Shown here: positions 26,350-37,655 of the stretch, piece by piece | Layout of the letters: the number at the start of each line of letters is the position of its first letter | Numbering within the stretch: position 1 is the stretch's first letter | Source of the DNA: Imbricaverruca yamaguchii | Taxonomy: Eukaryota; Arthropoda; Thecostraca; Neoverrucidae | Assembly: GCA_034440575.1 (NCBI GenBank) | Contig: JAOTOL010001624.1 | Location: 62,001-126,000 of the forward strand | Reading direction: 5' to 3' | DNA length: 64,000 nucleotides | The notes under the pieces: generated by a model | What the model was told of the DNA's origin: nothing | Databases searched by the model: none | The model's input: only the letters and a program-made list of their open reading frames with translations | Position numbers and translations under genes: made by a program

Positions 26350-27535
26350 CGCCTTCTGTCTCGGAACAGCTGGCATTGGCGCGGCTTTGTTTGCACGCCT
26401 CCGGCACAGCCCGGCTTTTTATGTTGCACGTGACAATTCGCCGTTCTGCTGTGCCTGCGGCGTCGAAGCCTCCTTGGTGGCGTCTCGGCTTCGCGACGAC
26501 GTATTGCAACTAGCTGTCAGTTGTCTCGTTGTTGCGATTGCGAGAGGGCGAAAGAGATTCGGTTCTCTTCGGATTCACTGGTTCGTTGCTCTGATCGTGA
26601 AGCCTTGGCACAATTATCGGCGCATGACATAGATTGTTTACGTTTTCGCCCAAGTATGAAGCTTAATGGCATCACATTAATTTTATGTAGACTAGGTGAT
26701 ATGGGAGTATAACCGATTCGGTCCAAAACAATAACATTTAGGAGTTAGTATCTTTGATACTGGTGACATTAGCTGTATCAGGATTTGTTGATGAAAATAG
26801 GGACACAAGTCGTAATATTACATGTGCTTTCACGGCGAGGGATGCCCGAGTGAGAAATGTACCTGGCCATGTGTTTCTTTGGTATATTAAATTTTTAAAC
26901 TACCAAATAATATAGTGAGATATTTACCAAATATTACAACATCGCAGAATCATCATAGGAATGTTTGAACATTCAAAATTGACCATACTCATCATCAAAC
27001 TGGGGATAGGCAACATTCATGCTACGATTCCAGTGTTTGAATGTTAGTTTGCTGGATAACCATACCCTGTCTTGATACCTACATGCTCAAGTTCTGAAGC
27101 AGCGTTCAAATTGGTTTGATTTGGATGCCACATGCAAATGGTATGCCTAGGCTTCGTTTTACAAGATTGCGGCAATATAGGTGCCTCCGCACCATACTTG
27201 GTGATATTTAATATGAAACATTTGCTACAAAAGTGGATAACTTCTAGTTTTGCTGTACTTTAAGGCATTCATAGCACATGTTTTGCATGTATTTTAACTC
27301 CACAAAGAAAACAAATGATTATTTTTTCATTTAATTTTGTATGACCTATACATTGTTCTGTAAATGCTTCTGTAAACGCGAGTATATCTCATCTGGTTAC
27401 TTCCACGGGATTAATGTGCTTGGATCAGGGCCCATGCTGCCATAAGCAGGACTTGTTGCATTGACCAAAAGAGATTAGGCGAGGTAGCGTAAGCTTATAA
27501 GCCATTGCAATTCTTATTCCACGGCAGAAAATGAA
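26350..27535. other. No gene recognised
   Basis: Sequence after the Jockey-like fragment. The first ~350 bp are GC-rich, then AT-rich. No supported feature. Confidence 0.4.
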
Positions 27536-27539
27536 AGAT

Positions 27540-30294
27540 GGGGCATTCCACGACAAATCGACATGTGACCTGCACCCTCACACCTCAGATTTTGATGAAA
27601 ATGGTTCTATAGGGTTATCAGCATCGCTGAACACGCCTGTGCCATTTTGAAGTCTCTTAGGTTTACCGTTTTCTAGTTATGAACTATGTAATTTTTACAT
27701 TTTGCACTGACATGACTATCTTTGGTGCTAATTTTCTCCAAGTCATTTTTCAGTAACTGAACAAATTTATACGTCAAAATGAAGACAAAACATTGACGAA
27801 TATGACTATGCCACCATTTAAACTTTCATTACGTACTTTTTGCCGACTCTAGCCAAGTACAAAATTGAAGAGAAATAAAAACATTTTTCCCTCCGATATC
27901 GTATTTTTTCACTTTCATATGAAAGAGCGTAGTTTTTTACCCTAGAAACATAAATAAAAAAGTGGTTATCGACTTGGAAAGACGAATCAAATGCGGTGAA
28001 GGCGGGCGCTGCGCTCACCGGACCGGGCGCGCGCTGCCGCTGCCTCGCGATACGCCTGCCGGGGGAGGGGAAGGGGGAGCCGAGCGTGGGATGTCAACAA
28101 AGGAGACGCGCGTCCCGGGAGGATGATATGGGAGACGTGACTGCCACCGCCCCTGGCCCCGAAGTGAGTAGAAAATGTCCTGGAAAAAGGCTATGTGACG
28201 GTAAGAGATGAGAATGGGGTTAAAGTAAAGAAGCAGAAACGTTTGATTTTAGGTAATTTGCAGGAAATTTACCAACTTCATAAAGAGAACGGTAGCAACC
28301 CGCGCATTGGGTTTTCGAGTTCGCCAGCCTCCGCCCCAAACACTGTGTCCTGTTGGGAAGCAACGGCACTCATACGGTTTGTGTATGTTGCTATCACCAG
28401 AACGTGAAGCTAATGTTAGCGTTCTGGGCTTAAAAGACATTACCTACAAGGACCTATTGAAGCACGCGGTTTGTGATGTCGGGAGGGAAGCCTGTATGCT
28501 GCAAAAGTGTGAAAACTGTCCAGGTCAGGACGGTGTCAGGTCATATTTGATCGACACTTTAAATGCGCAGGCAGGGGAAATCTCAGACTTGGTGGACGAA
28601 GTCAGATTTAGTCAGTGGCTAAGCACGGATCGTTGCACTTTGATCGAAATTGTTCTTCCTATGGACGAGTTTCTTGACAAACTGTCTGACGCCATTGTGA
28701 CACTTACTCGGCATCATTTCACGAGTCAGCATCAAAGCAAATATTTCGACGATCTAAAAAGCAGCTACCTGAGCATGAAACACTGATCATATTATATTTT
28801 TCAGAAAACTACACTTTTGTAGTTCAAGACGAAATTCAGTCATATCACTGGAACGCACCACAGTGTACCGTTCATCCGTTTGTTGTTTATTGGCGAGAGA
28901 CTGGAAAGATTGAATGCCACAGTTTTTGCGTGTTATCAAACGAACTGAAGCATGACACCGTCGCTGTTCCACATTCTTGCAGCACATTGTACCGAGTGAA
29001 AGGCATAGTCCCGAACTTGAAAAAGATTCATTATTTTTGGATGGGTCAGCTGCCCAGTACAGAATAAGTTTAATTTCGTGAATGTGAGTTTTCATGATGA
29101 GGATTTCGGAGTCCAGTGCGATTGAATTTTTTGCAACGTCGCATGGGAAAATTCGTGCGACGATGTTGGGGGTCACCGAAAGGGTTGCAGCTAGCGCCAG
29201 TCTTTCGCGGACACACTCGGACCACATTCTTACTGCGGAAAAGCTATGTAAAGTGCTCGGACAAGGGTAATTTGCATACCGAGTGCTGCTTTGTAGCGAA
29301 AGAAGAGGTTAGTCGTACTGGCATGAGCTTGGCGATAGACTGTCAATGGCAAAACTGTCAAGGGACTCTAAAATGCACAGGGTAACTCCAGTGAAGGCAA
29401 ACATTGTCGTTGTGCGAGAACTTGCCATAAGTGAAGGAAGAGAGGTGACGGTGGCCTGATTTGCTACAGGATTTAGGTTGAATGGTTAGCGTGACCTACA
29501 TCGGCGGTGATTTCCGTTTGTTTATGTGCGAATTACAATGTAGTGAGCTAATGTTAAGTTATGCATTTTGTACCTCTGATAAGGCTCATTGTACCATCTC
29601 GTTAGCATTCGCAAATGTACATGTACTTTCCGGCTTATTTGTGTGAATAATAAATGAAGTGCTAAAACGTCCTGCCTGGTGTTTTAAATAATCTGCATAG
29701 TGTCCTCTCAATCCCACGGGGCCGCGGACGTCAGCCGCCAGCACCCCTATCCCCCGTTGGCAGCAGCTGGCCGCGGCCGTTGCTGAACGACGCGTATTGG
29801 GTAAAATGAGGCCGGGCGGTTGGTGTTTGAAATTATGTTTAAAATATTTATAGCCGATAACCACTTTTTATTGATGAAATATAGGTAATAATCAACGCTC
29901 TTTCATTACAAAATATCAAAAATCACAATATCGAAGGGGAAAATTGCTCAAGAGAACTTGGCATTTTTTAAAGTGTTATATTTGACATATATTTAATTGC
30001 TATGGTTTCGATAGTGATAAACGTTCATTCTGCATGGATTGCAATCATTTTGATGTACAAACTCACCTACTTATCATTCAATGTAGCAGGGAAAAATCCT
30101 GCCAAACAAAGCCATGTATGCATCGAATGTAAAATGTCGCAGGCTGTAGCTCGAAAACCGGAAGTCGGGAGGCCTGAAAATGTCCAGGCGTGTTTAGGGC
30201 TGCTGATAACCCTATAGACTCATTTTCATCAAAATCTGAGATGTGGGGGTGCAAAATCGAAGTTTTATTTGTCGATCTGTCGTGGAACGCCCCA
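27540..30294 (+). mobile_element. 2.75-kb DNA transposon with ~185-bp TIRs, possible Sola-like
   Basis: Left end GGGGCATTCCACGACAAATCG and right end in reverse complement GGGGCGTTCCACGACAGATCG. The arms (27,540-27,720 and 30,110-30,294) match over long blocks such as CTCAGATTTTGATGAAAATG and TATAGGGTTATCAGCA, with an indel near the left end. AGAT precedes the left end (27,536-27,539) and follows the right end, a possible 4-bp target duplication. The interior carries a decayed plus-strand gene. A 4-bp duplication plus this gene type could mean a Sola-like element; that is inference from memory. Confidence 0.75.
28186..29400 (+). pseudogene. Broken transposase-like gene (cc8K15.2-type family)
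   Basis: Fragments in shifting plus-strand frames follow a family I know as many-copy 'cc8K15.2-like' proteins of invertebrates: VRDENGVKVKKQKRLILGNL; RPKHCVLLGSNGTHTVCVCC with HQNVKLM; CMLQKCENCPGQDG; RFSQWLSTDRCTLIEIV; LPMDEFLDKLSDAIV; then FSENYTFVVQDEIQSYHWN, CTVHPFVVYWRETGKIECHS, LDGSAAQYR and FFATSHGK. Frameshifts occur near 28,320, 28,420, 28,780 and 29,050. In family members FSENY is preceded by Asp (DFxENY), a likely catalytic residue; here TAT replaces GAT, giving Tyr. The gene is dead. Confidence 0.7.
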
Positions 30295-31960
30295 GATGTC
30301 ATCTTTCCACATCGATAACGAAGAATACATTTTCGATCGTCTGCATAATTCGGATAACGTCGAAAAAGAAAAAAGAAAAACCTTTCACCGATGGAGATTT
30401 CTTGGAAGACCGTGACTTCTTATCATGGCTTCATTCATAGGTGGGCGCATTTTGAGCCGCAACTGTACACACCATTCGGAGATGAGACACAAGTCTGTGA
30501 CGAGACACTCACATTTGCGTATTTGAACGAAGTGTTCGCTGCAATGGAAAGTGTGGAACAACCAAGCAGCGTTTGTCTAAATGCAGTTTAGTCGTGGGTC
30601 TGAGTCGCGTACGGCACACCGTACGTCCACCAGGGGTCAGGCAGGTACGTTGGCGTGGACTTGTGCGACGCTTGGCCGGCAGCCGTGACAGCACTGTGCG
30701 TCAGAGGTGAGGGTTATGCTGCATCACTTACCGGCCGCACGAGGCGATCCGCCACGGAAACTTGCACTTCCTTGAACTTTGTTGCATGCATGAAATGCCT
30801 ACACCCACTCAATTATATTCTTATTATGCTTCATTGTAGCTTACCAATTGCCCAGTGGTCCGTCCAAAATTGTCCGTCGGTCGTGATGTTGTCATGTGCA
30901 TATTTAAAGAGCGCATCTTGCTGGACACGTGTGAGGAAGCTTCAACACGCGCACACGCATACATGCATACATACACAGCAGCTGGTTCGCAAAGAAACCT
31001 GTATTTGTCTCCACGTAACACAGCGAGGCACTTGTGGAATGTACCACAGGACAGGACAGGTCAGAAGGAAACGGAAGAAAAAGAGACGAGATAGAAAGGG
31101 GGATGGAGGGAAGGAGTAGAGATATGGAGATGCAGAGGGAGAAATAGAGGGAGAATGAGGCGTTTGACAGAGTGGCAAGTGCGTGAAACAGCAACGAACA
31201 GAACAGAGCATTCAAACACAATCAGTGATATCGGTTCGCATCGACTCGAAACCCCTTCCCTTCACAACCACCGACAATGAACACGAAAAGAGGACGCAGC
31301 AGACCACTCCACAAATCACATCTGAAACAAACTCTGCGACAAATACTGAAGTGAGTATGCGTCTTTGCGGAATCTCTGGAATAAGAGGACCTACTCAGCC
31401 CCGATACCTACCCACACACACTGAAAATCGCCACCCACCGCGACTCCGCGTCGCTGCCAGTGCGCCGAAGACACTGACTGCGCCGCCGGCTCCGGCCCAC
31501 CGGAGAGGCGGGGCCGGGGCGGCTAAACCACCAGGGGTCATGGCACTACCTAGCAGCGTCGGCCCCGTCCGGAGGCGACGCGGTCCCTTTGGCACCTGGC
31601 TGACTCAGCTGGCAGATATGTGCGACGCCCCTTCTCACCACTCCTGTCGTCGACCGTGACGTCACCGCCACGTCACCGTCTGTCGGGGCGGGGAGGCGTT
31701 CCGCCGAGGGCCCGCCGCCCAGTCGGTGGGCGCGGCAGTCGCACCGCCGCCCGACCCGGCCGCACGCAATAAATACACACGCACCAGATTGGCCACCACG
31801 CGCGCACGCGCCGCGGATGACGGCGCGGGAGGCCGCCGGGCGCGACGGTGGCCAGCTCGCATTGCACTGTGGGCGCGCGGGCCTGGCGTCGCCCGGCCAG
31901 CGCGAGCCACAGCCGACCGGGCGGCTATCACGCGGCCCGCCGCCCTCCGGCCGCCGCGCG
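30295..31960. other. No gene; region downstream of the GalNAc-T stop
   Basis: Contains a GA-rich tract (31,050-31,160) and a very GC-rich stretch (31,480-31,960). It should include the 3' UTR of the GalNAc-T gene, but no minus-strand AATAAA was found within the first few hundred bases below 31,966. Open frames in the GC-rich part have no domain features. Confidence 0.4.
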
Positions 31961-31965
31961 GCGCG

Positions 31966-32112
31966 TCAGTTGGCCTGCCACCGGAACTTGCTCTTCATCA
32001 CCCACTTCTGTGCCGAGTCGTGGCGACTGCAGTCCTGCAGCGACAGGCGGCCGCTATCGGCGCGCGCGTGCTGCATGCACCGGCCCGAGTTAATGTGCAC
32101 GATCGTCATCGC
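31966..32112 (-). CDS. GalNAc-T last exon: lectin gamma repeat and stop
   Basis: 147 bp, acceptor CCTGCCGCCAG, phase 0. It encodes AMTIVHINSGRCMQHARADS and LSLQDCSRHDSAQKWVMKSK, ending FRWQAN and TGA. GRCMQ and QDCSRHDSAQKW match the third ricin-type repeat and its QxW-like end. The C-terminus KFRWQAN is close to arthropod GalNAc-Ts, as I remember them (K-F-K-W-Q-A-x). Confidence 0.92.
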   Translation of the reverse strand, partial: AMTIVHINSGRCMQHARADSGRLSLQDCSRHDSAQKWVMKSKFRWQAN

Positions 32113-33147
32113 CTGGCGGCAGGAGGTCGGGTCGGATCGAGTCAGGTCGGGCGACTCGGAATTGGCGTCCACACTGAGCAGCGGACCACTTCAGCGGTGT
32201 ACCAAACAACCGCAGCGCACCCGGGCACACTGCACAACCGAGGGTGTGCTTCAGGCTCTATGCCAAAATCCTGATGTCGCATCGTCTCCGACAGAACAAC
32301 GGAAGCCTTGCATCATAACGTCCAAAGCTCACAACCTCCACAGCCACAAGAACTCTACTACTTGCTGGAGACAGAGCGGTGTTGCAATGGTCGGCTACCA
32401 CCGCCAGCGCTTGGTGAAGTCCTGGGCGGTCCACGTCACACCGACGGACTGACCACATAATGCAGAAGATCCCAGGGGCTACTTTGGAGGCTCGAGGTCC
32501 GGGCTTAATGGACTTTGGAGCTGACAGCAGGACGAAGGTAGAACATGTCTGTATAACGTGGGGTAATGCTTGATGTTTTATGGAGCGATTGCGAGATGCC
32601 TCTGAACAGGGAAGGATAGGTATGGCCAAAAGCTGTCAAGATCCGCTCATCGGGAATACAAACTTGAAACGAAAATACACACTGACTTGTGTCACTTTGC
32701 ATCGCAATTCAAGCCACGAATCACCAACTATATGCATCGGAAATGTTTCGTGCTCTAAGGAAAATACATAGTACAGCGTAAATTCCTCAACAGATACCTC
32801 AAATTGAGATTCTTCTAATTACGAATCATACAAGTTGTTGAACGCAGGATGTCATCAAACAAACATCAAGTGTTACAGCAAACTTAGTCTACTTTATCCA
32901 CACTAACTGAAGCCCTTCTTACTGCAGCCTTACACTCGGGCATATCATTAACAACTGTCTCACTGTGCTGTTTCACATTATAACAACCTGCAGTTTTCTT
33001 TTTTCAAGCATCCGGAACCATAACACGCTTGGTCAAACACATGCTTTCACTCCGACTGCTCCTTGCAAAACGGTTAGCTACGACAGAATACACGGTAGTT
33101 GGCCAACCCGCCGCTATATCTCAGGCAGGCGCAGCGGCAACACTCAC
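32113..33147. other. Last intron of the GalNAc-T gene
   Basis: About 1 kb between the beta and gamma lectin exons. No repeat or further exon was recognised. Confidence 0.7.
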
Positions 33148-33282
33148 TGTTTTGTCGTACTTCCAGTGTTGATTCCCGCCCATGCCGTGGCAGCGGACCA
33201 TTTTAACAGGACTGTCGCCACTAGCCGCGTCCAGGCAGTTGTCGTCCGACATTATCTGGCCCCGCTTTGTGTACGCGAATAC
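33148..33282 (-). CDS. GalNAc-T exon: lectin beta repeat
   Basis: 135 bp (45 codons), acceptor TCTGCTCGGCAG, donor GTGAGT, phase 0 at both ends. It encodes VFAYTKRGQIMSDDNCLDAA, then PVKMVRCHGMGGNQHWKYDK and T. CLD and CHGMGGNQHW mark the second ricin-type repeat. The intron before it is 7.8 kb long because it contains the nested mobile elements at 33.5-40.2 kb; the TTAA element begins only 176 bp from this exon. Confidence 0.94.
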
Positions 33283-34798
33283 CTGCCGAGCAGAGGTCGT
33301 AGAGGTCGAAACGGTCGTCGAGATTGTAAGTGTACATGTCGTCAGTTGTATGGTTGTCGAGGTACGGCTTCCAGGGCAGCTTTATGGGCTTTTTTTTGGG
33401 GCCAGACAAGTGCCGAGGACGTATTATAGCGAAGGAAAAACACCTGCCGTTGCTGTATTAACACGCGCCCTGGAGGGCCTGAAAATTACGCGCACTGGAG
33501 GGGCGGATTCCGCCCCCTAAGATCTCGGCTCCTATTAAGGCTAGAGCAACGAAATTCGCCGGGTGGATGGGCACGATAGTAAAATCTATTGTGTGCAAAT
33601 TTCATGACCTTGGGACAATATCTTCAAGGTCAAATGAGGCCAAAATGTCAAAATTTTATGGTTCTGCGTGGCTTTGTTTGTCATTGTTATGGATCGCTGT
33701 GATTGTGTTTAAATGCTCTAAAATTGGCATTAATGATGTTTTTTTTTTTCATTACTAATGATGCAATACGGATGCCAGACGCGCCATTTGACCTCAGGTC
33801 ACATACATAGGAACATTATATTAGGTTATTACCTGCTCCTATTACCGGAACCAGGCTGCCAACCCGACTGCGCCGTTGGGTGGCTCGGCACAATCGGCTT
33901 CGTAAAGAAAGGAGTGAAATACATGAATAAAGTATGGAAACGTTTAGGCACACGACAGACAGTAGATTTCTGGATGTGTAGGGAGTAACATATAAAGTGA
34001 CATCAATCCCATGACAGTCATTTGCATTTATGACAACATTCAAGTTGACCAAGTTTGGTTCCATTAGCCTGTCATGAACATGATCTGAATTCACCTCGGC
34101 GACCTAACATGACTTTTAAATTATATAGCATAACAATATGCACCAAACAAGTCGCTAGTGTTGTCAAACAACAGTTCACTTTTGCCAATATACAGGAAGC
34201 GCATCAGCGCCTATTTTTGTGGTCTGCCGCTGCGAATTGTTTTTACTTTAACGGCCCCTAACTTGACAAATTTTCCTTAATTTTTTTATTTATTTATTTA
34301 TTTTTTAATTTCATTTTTCTTGCTTTAAACAATGCGCCGGTCATTTGTAAGTAGGTACGCAAAAAAACTGGCGTATATCGGCCTGTACAATATGGAGTTA
34401 TGGACGAAAAATCGGACGGGTTGGCGGATTTCGCCATCCCCCTCCAGGGCGTGTGTTAACCTGTCATGAACTTGACCTGACCTGACCTCGGTGACTTGAC
34501 ATGACTTTGAAACAATATAGCATGACAATTTACATCAAAGAAGTCGCTATTTTTGCCAAGAACACTTCCTTTTTGCCAATATACGGGAAGCGCATCAGCG
34601 CCGATATTTGTGGTCTGGCGCTGATACTTTTTTTTTACTTTAGCGACCCATAACTGGAAAAATTCACGGGCAATTTTTTTTAACTTTCACCAACGAGCCG
34701 GTCATTATTAGCAGATACACAAAGAATGGCGTATATCGGCCGGTAAAATCTGGAGTTATCTACGAAAAACCGGAGGGGTGGGCGGATTTCGCCCCCTC

Positions 34799-35058
34799 TG
34801 TAGCGGCTTGAGTGGATATGTTTACAGACGTGTCCGTTGGCGAGAGCTCCAAAGATCCGCCGAGCTTGTTGGCACTTGTATCCGGCGGCGACAACGAATA
34901 CCACAGGGTGAAGGTACCAGAGAGAGCAGTTTACATTGCACGTTACATGCGGTAACAGCCGACGTGTCAGAGTGCTGTTCCGTTGCATCGGCCCGCACGC
35001 ATGCGCAATGACCTGGGCGAGGTCACGGGCGATACTAGCCAGTTGCCGGGCGTCTCGG
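34799..35058 (-). repeat. Gypsy 3' LTR, truncated to 260 bp
   Basis: Nearly identical to 39,822-40,081, with a few substitutions. Homology ends abruptly at CGTCTCGG (35,058), where the Jockey-like leader starts. Confidence 0.87.
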
Positions 35059-35488
35059 CTCGGGACCAGAAGCTCAGACCAGAACAAGAACTCTGAACAA
35101 GAACTCAGAACAAGACTCTGAACAACCCAAATCAGAACAAGAACTCTGAACACGAACAGCTGGCGAACAAAACGCAGCGTAGCCGATCACCACCAAGGCT
35201 TCGGCGCCGCAGGCACCGCGGAACGACCATTGCGAAGGCAACCCAAAAGTCTGGCGGTGCCGCAGGCGTGCTCTGCAAAGCCGCGCCAACGCCAACCTCC
35301 TCAGGACCAACTACAGGCGACTAGACCAGCCTACCACAACTACATCAGCTACATCTAGCCCAGCTCTACAATACGCCAGGTGGGTCCGGCGGTGCCGCCA
35401 ACCCCCCCCCCCCTACATACCGCCGATATCTGTAATTTGTAACCTTGTGCACCTATCTCTCCTAACCCACGCCGAACCCACAACAGCC

Positions 35489-36643
35489 ATGAACTCAGAC
35501 ACACTGGACACACCGACGGGGGACTTCTACATCTGCCGCCGGGATGACGGGGAGCCAATAGGCTCCCTTGATCCCTGGACGGTGGAGGAGGAGATCACCC
35601 GCCGGACACGACAGCCCCTACACGCACACCAGATACGCTCAGGAGCACTCTTAATACAATCATACACCTTCAGTGACGCAGAGATCTTGACACACATTAC
35701 TGACATCTCTGGCATACCTATCACCATAACACCGGCCGCACATCTCAACACCTCTCAAGGCATGATATACGCACGGGAGGTGGCCTGGATGACGGAGGAG
35801 GAACTGGCTATCCGTTTTAGGAACCAGGGAATCTCCTCCGTCTACAGACCACCTGCGCCAGCACACAAAGAAAACCCACACACACTCATACTGACCTTCA
35901 ACACCAGACAGCCACCAACACACGTTAAAGCCGGCTACATTAGGTACAAGGTCACACCACGAGCACCTCTCCCCCGACGTTGTCAGTACTGCCAGCGGTA
36001 CGGACACTCGAGGGCGGGGTGCCACGACACAAAACCCACCTGCGCAAATTGCACAGGACCACACGACGTGAACACGTGCACCTCCACTACACAGCTCTGC
36101 GTCGGTTGTGGCGGGAACCACGCCTCCCGGGACAGGGCCTGCCCTCGGTGGGCTAGGGAGAAGGAGATTCTCCGTCTCGTCCACCTTGAGGGCTGGGCAC
36201 TGCCGCGGGCAAGGTCGTGGATCAACAACCTACAGCCGACGCAGAATCTACAACATCATAGCACATCCACACTTTCGACACAGACACAAACATCATACAC
36301 GAGCCCACTACCGACCAAAGAAACCCAGACTGACCCAGCAATCATAATCCGGCCTCAACCCACAACAATAAAACAAAACAGACCCCGATACTACTCACCA
36401 CCGGAACCACAACCAGTGCGAGAATCACCTAACACATCGCCAGTCTCAGAACCATCAGAATCACCGACATCATTCCCAGTGCGCAAGAACCTCCGCGTCC
36501 ACTTCGAAACATACTCAGACTCAGACGACGACAATAGTTCAGAAACCACAGTCACCACCCACGCACCCACAACAAGATCAACCACAAACTCCACCGCTAC
36601 CAGCAACAAAAAACGCTCCCGCGCCAAATCCTCGCGACACTAG
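35489..36643 (+). CDS. Jockey-like LINE ORF1 (gag-like, zinc knuckles)
   Basis: From ATG 35,489 the open frame encodes about 384 residues (an in-frame ATG lies 14 codons upstream). The N-terminal part reads FYICRRDDGEPIGSLDPWTV and AREVAWMTEEELAIRFRNQG, then PLPRRCQYCQRYGHSRAGCH, CANCTGPHDVNTCTSTTQLC and VGCGGNHASRDRACPRW. These are three CCHC-type knuckles, as in ORF1 proteins of Jockey-clade LINEs, which bind the element's RNA. The tail is Thr/Ser/Pro-rich and ends basic (KKRSRAKSSRH). No internal stop. The same ORF1, decayed, lies at 25.3-26.3 kb. Confidence 0.88.
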   Translation: MNSDTLDTPTGDFYICRRDDGEPIGSLDPWTVEEEITRRTRQPLHAHQIRSGALLIQSYTFSDAEILTHITDISGIPITITPAAHLNTSQGMIYAREVAWMTEEELAIRFRNQGISSVYRPPAPAHKENPHTLILTFNTRQPPTHVKAGYIRYKVTPRAPLPRRCQYCQRYGHSRAGCHDTKPTCANCTGPHDVNTCTSTTQLCVGCGGNHASRDRACPRWAREKEILRLVHLEGWALPRARSWINNLQPTQNLQHHSTSTLSTQTQTSYTSPLPTKETQTDPAIIIRPQPTTIKQNRPRYYSPPEPQPVRESPNTSPVSEPSESPTSFPVRKNLRVHFETYSDSDDDNSSETTVTTHAPTTRSTTNSTATSNKKRSRAKSSRH

Positions 36644-36689
36644 TCAATATCCTAACGCCCCCAGTAACCTAATCTCTCCCCAAGTCTGC

Positions 36690-36840
36690 CCATGACGTGT
36701 GAATATAAAAAAAAGGAAAAAAGAAAGAAAGAAAAAAAAAAAAAGTATCGAAAAAAGAAAGAAAGAAAGAAAAAAAAAAAAAAAAAAAAAAAATAAATAA
36801 ATAAATAATAATAATAGAAAAAGAAAAGAAAAAAGCCCTC
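36690..36840 (+). repeat. A-rich simple repeat between ORF1 and ORF2
   Basis: Poly-A interrupted by AAAG, GTATCG and AAAT units. It lies between the two LINE frames, where long A tracts are unusual, and could be the tail of a small nested insertion or an expanded A tract. Confidence 0.8.
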
Positions 36841-37373
36841 CAAACTCTTGTATGCTACTATATATGTTACTTGCAATGTTTTGCCATATATGTTCCTTGC
36901 AATGTTCACTGAACGGCGATGACCCGACCATACCCCCCTGCAACCCCTATGGCACCGTCCGGACCGACAGCTCAACACATCTCTACTTCGCCTAAACAGC
37001 CGATATCACCAAACGGTGGCAGGCTGGTGAAACTCACCACACACACACACACGTCTCGGCTGCCGGCAACTGCCAACCTACTCCATCCCCACCCTCCGAA
37101 CCCCCACCGCCACCACCCCAGCAACCAACAACCTCCCCCTACCCACGGTCCTCGCCCTCGACAGAGGAGTCCCCAACAACCACAATCCGGACGTACACTG
37201 ACACCAGACATTCCTCAACAGACACATACCGGACCATATCCCCACACCAACTACCACCCCCCGCCCATCAACAGCCACCCCTCACCCACCAACAACAAAA
37301 GCCAGTAAAAAAAAAAACACCAAAAAACCTAACTCACCGAAAAGACCACACACGCGCGCCAACACCAAAGACA

Positions 37374-37655
37374 ATGAACACAATCATACGATGGAACACA
37401 CACGAACTCATCAGACAATGGCATGAATTCAAACATTACGCACTACAAACAAATCCTATAGCACTATGCATCCAAGAAACACACTTCAAACCCAACGACC
37501 CATATCACTTTCACATCCCTCAGTACACACTACACAGACACGACACACACAACCCACACAGATCAGGCGGTGTATGAACATACATTAGGAACACGACCCC
37601 TCACCGCCTGATACACTTCGACACCACGGCAGACATACTAACTGAAATTCATCAT
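37374..37655 (+). pseudogene. Jockey-like LINE ORF2, endonuclease start, truncated
   Basis: From ATG 37,374: IIRWNTHELIRQWHEFKHYA, LCIQETHFKPNDPY, then SGGV, a TGA at 37,575-37,577, and TYIRNTTPHRLIHFDTTADI. RWNTH and QETHF are the first two motifs of the apurinic-like endonuclease (the Glu of QETH is catalytic). TGA stands where a Trp is likely. The frame ends at the Gypsy junction, so no reverse transcriptase remains. Confidence 0.82.

Larger units (their letters stand above)
35059..37655 (+). mobile_element. Jockey-like LINE inside the Gypsy element
   Basis: Plus-strand leader (35,059-35,488, with ACAAGAACTC repeats near 35,090), ORF1 (35,489-36,643), an A-rich spacer (36,690-36,840), a C-rich spacer and the start of ORF2 (37,374 on). 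ORF2 is cut at about 37,655 in the endonuclease domain by the Gypsy reverse-transcriptase sequence. Its 5' end abuts the Gypsy LTR. The remainder of ORF2, the 3' UTR and the tail are absent. Confidence 0.8.

Noticed and set aside
31660..32452. Long Ala/Arg-rich frames on both strands
   Set aside because: GC-rich composition keeps them open. Only the minus-strand lectin exon (31,966-32,112) has motif and splice support.
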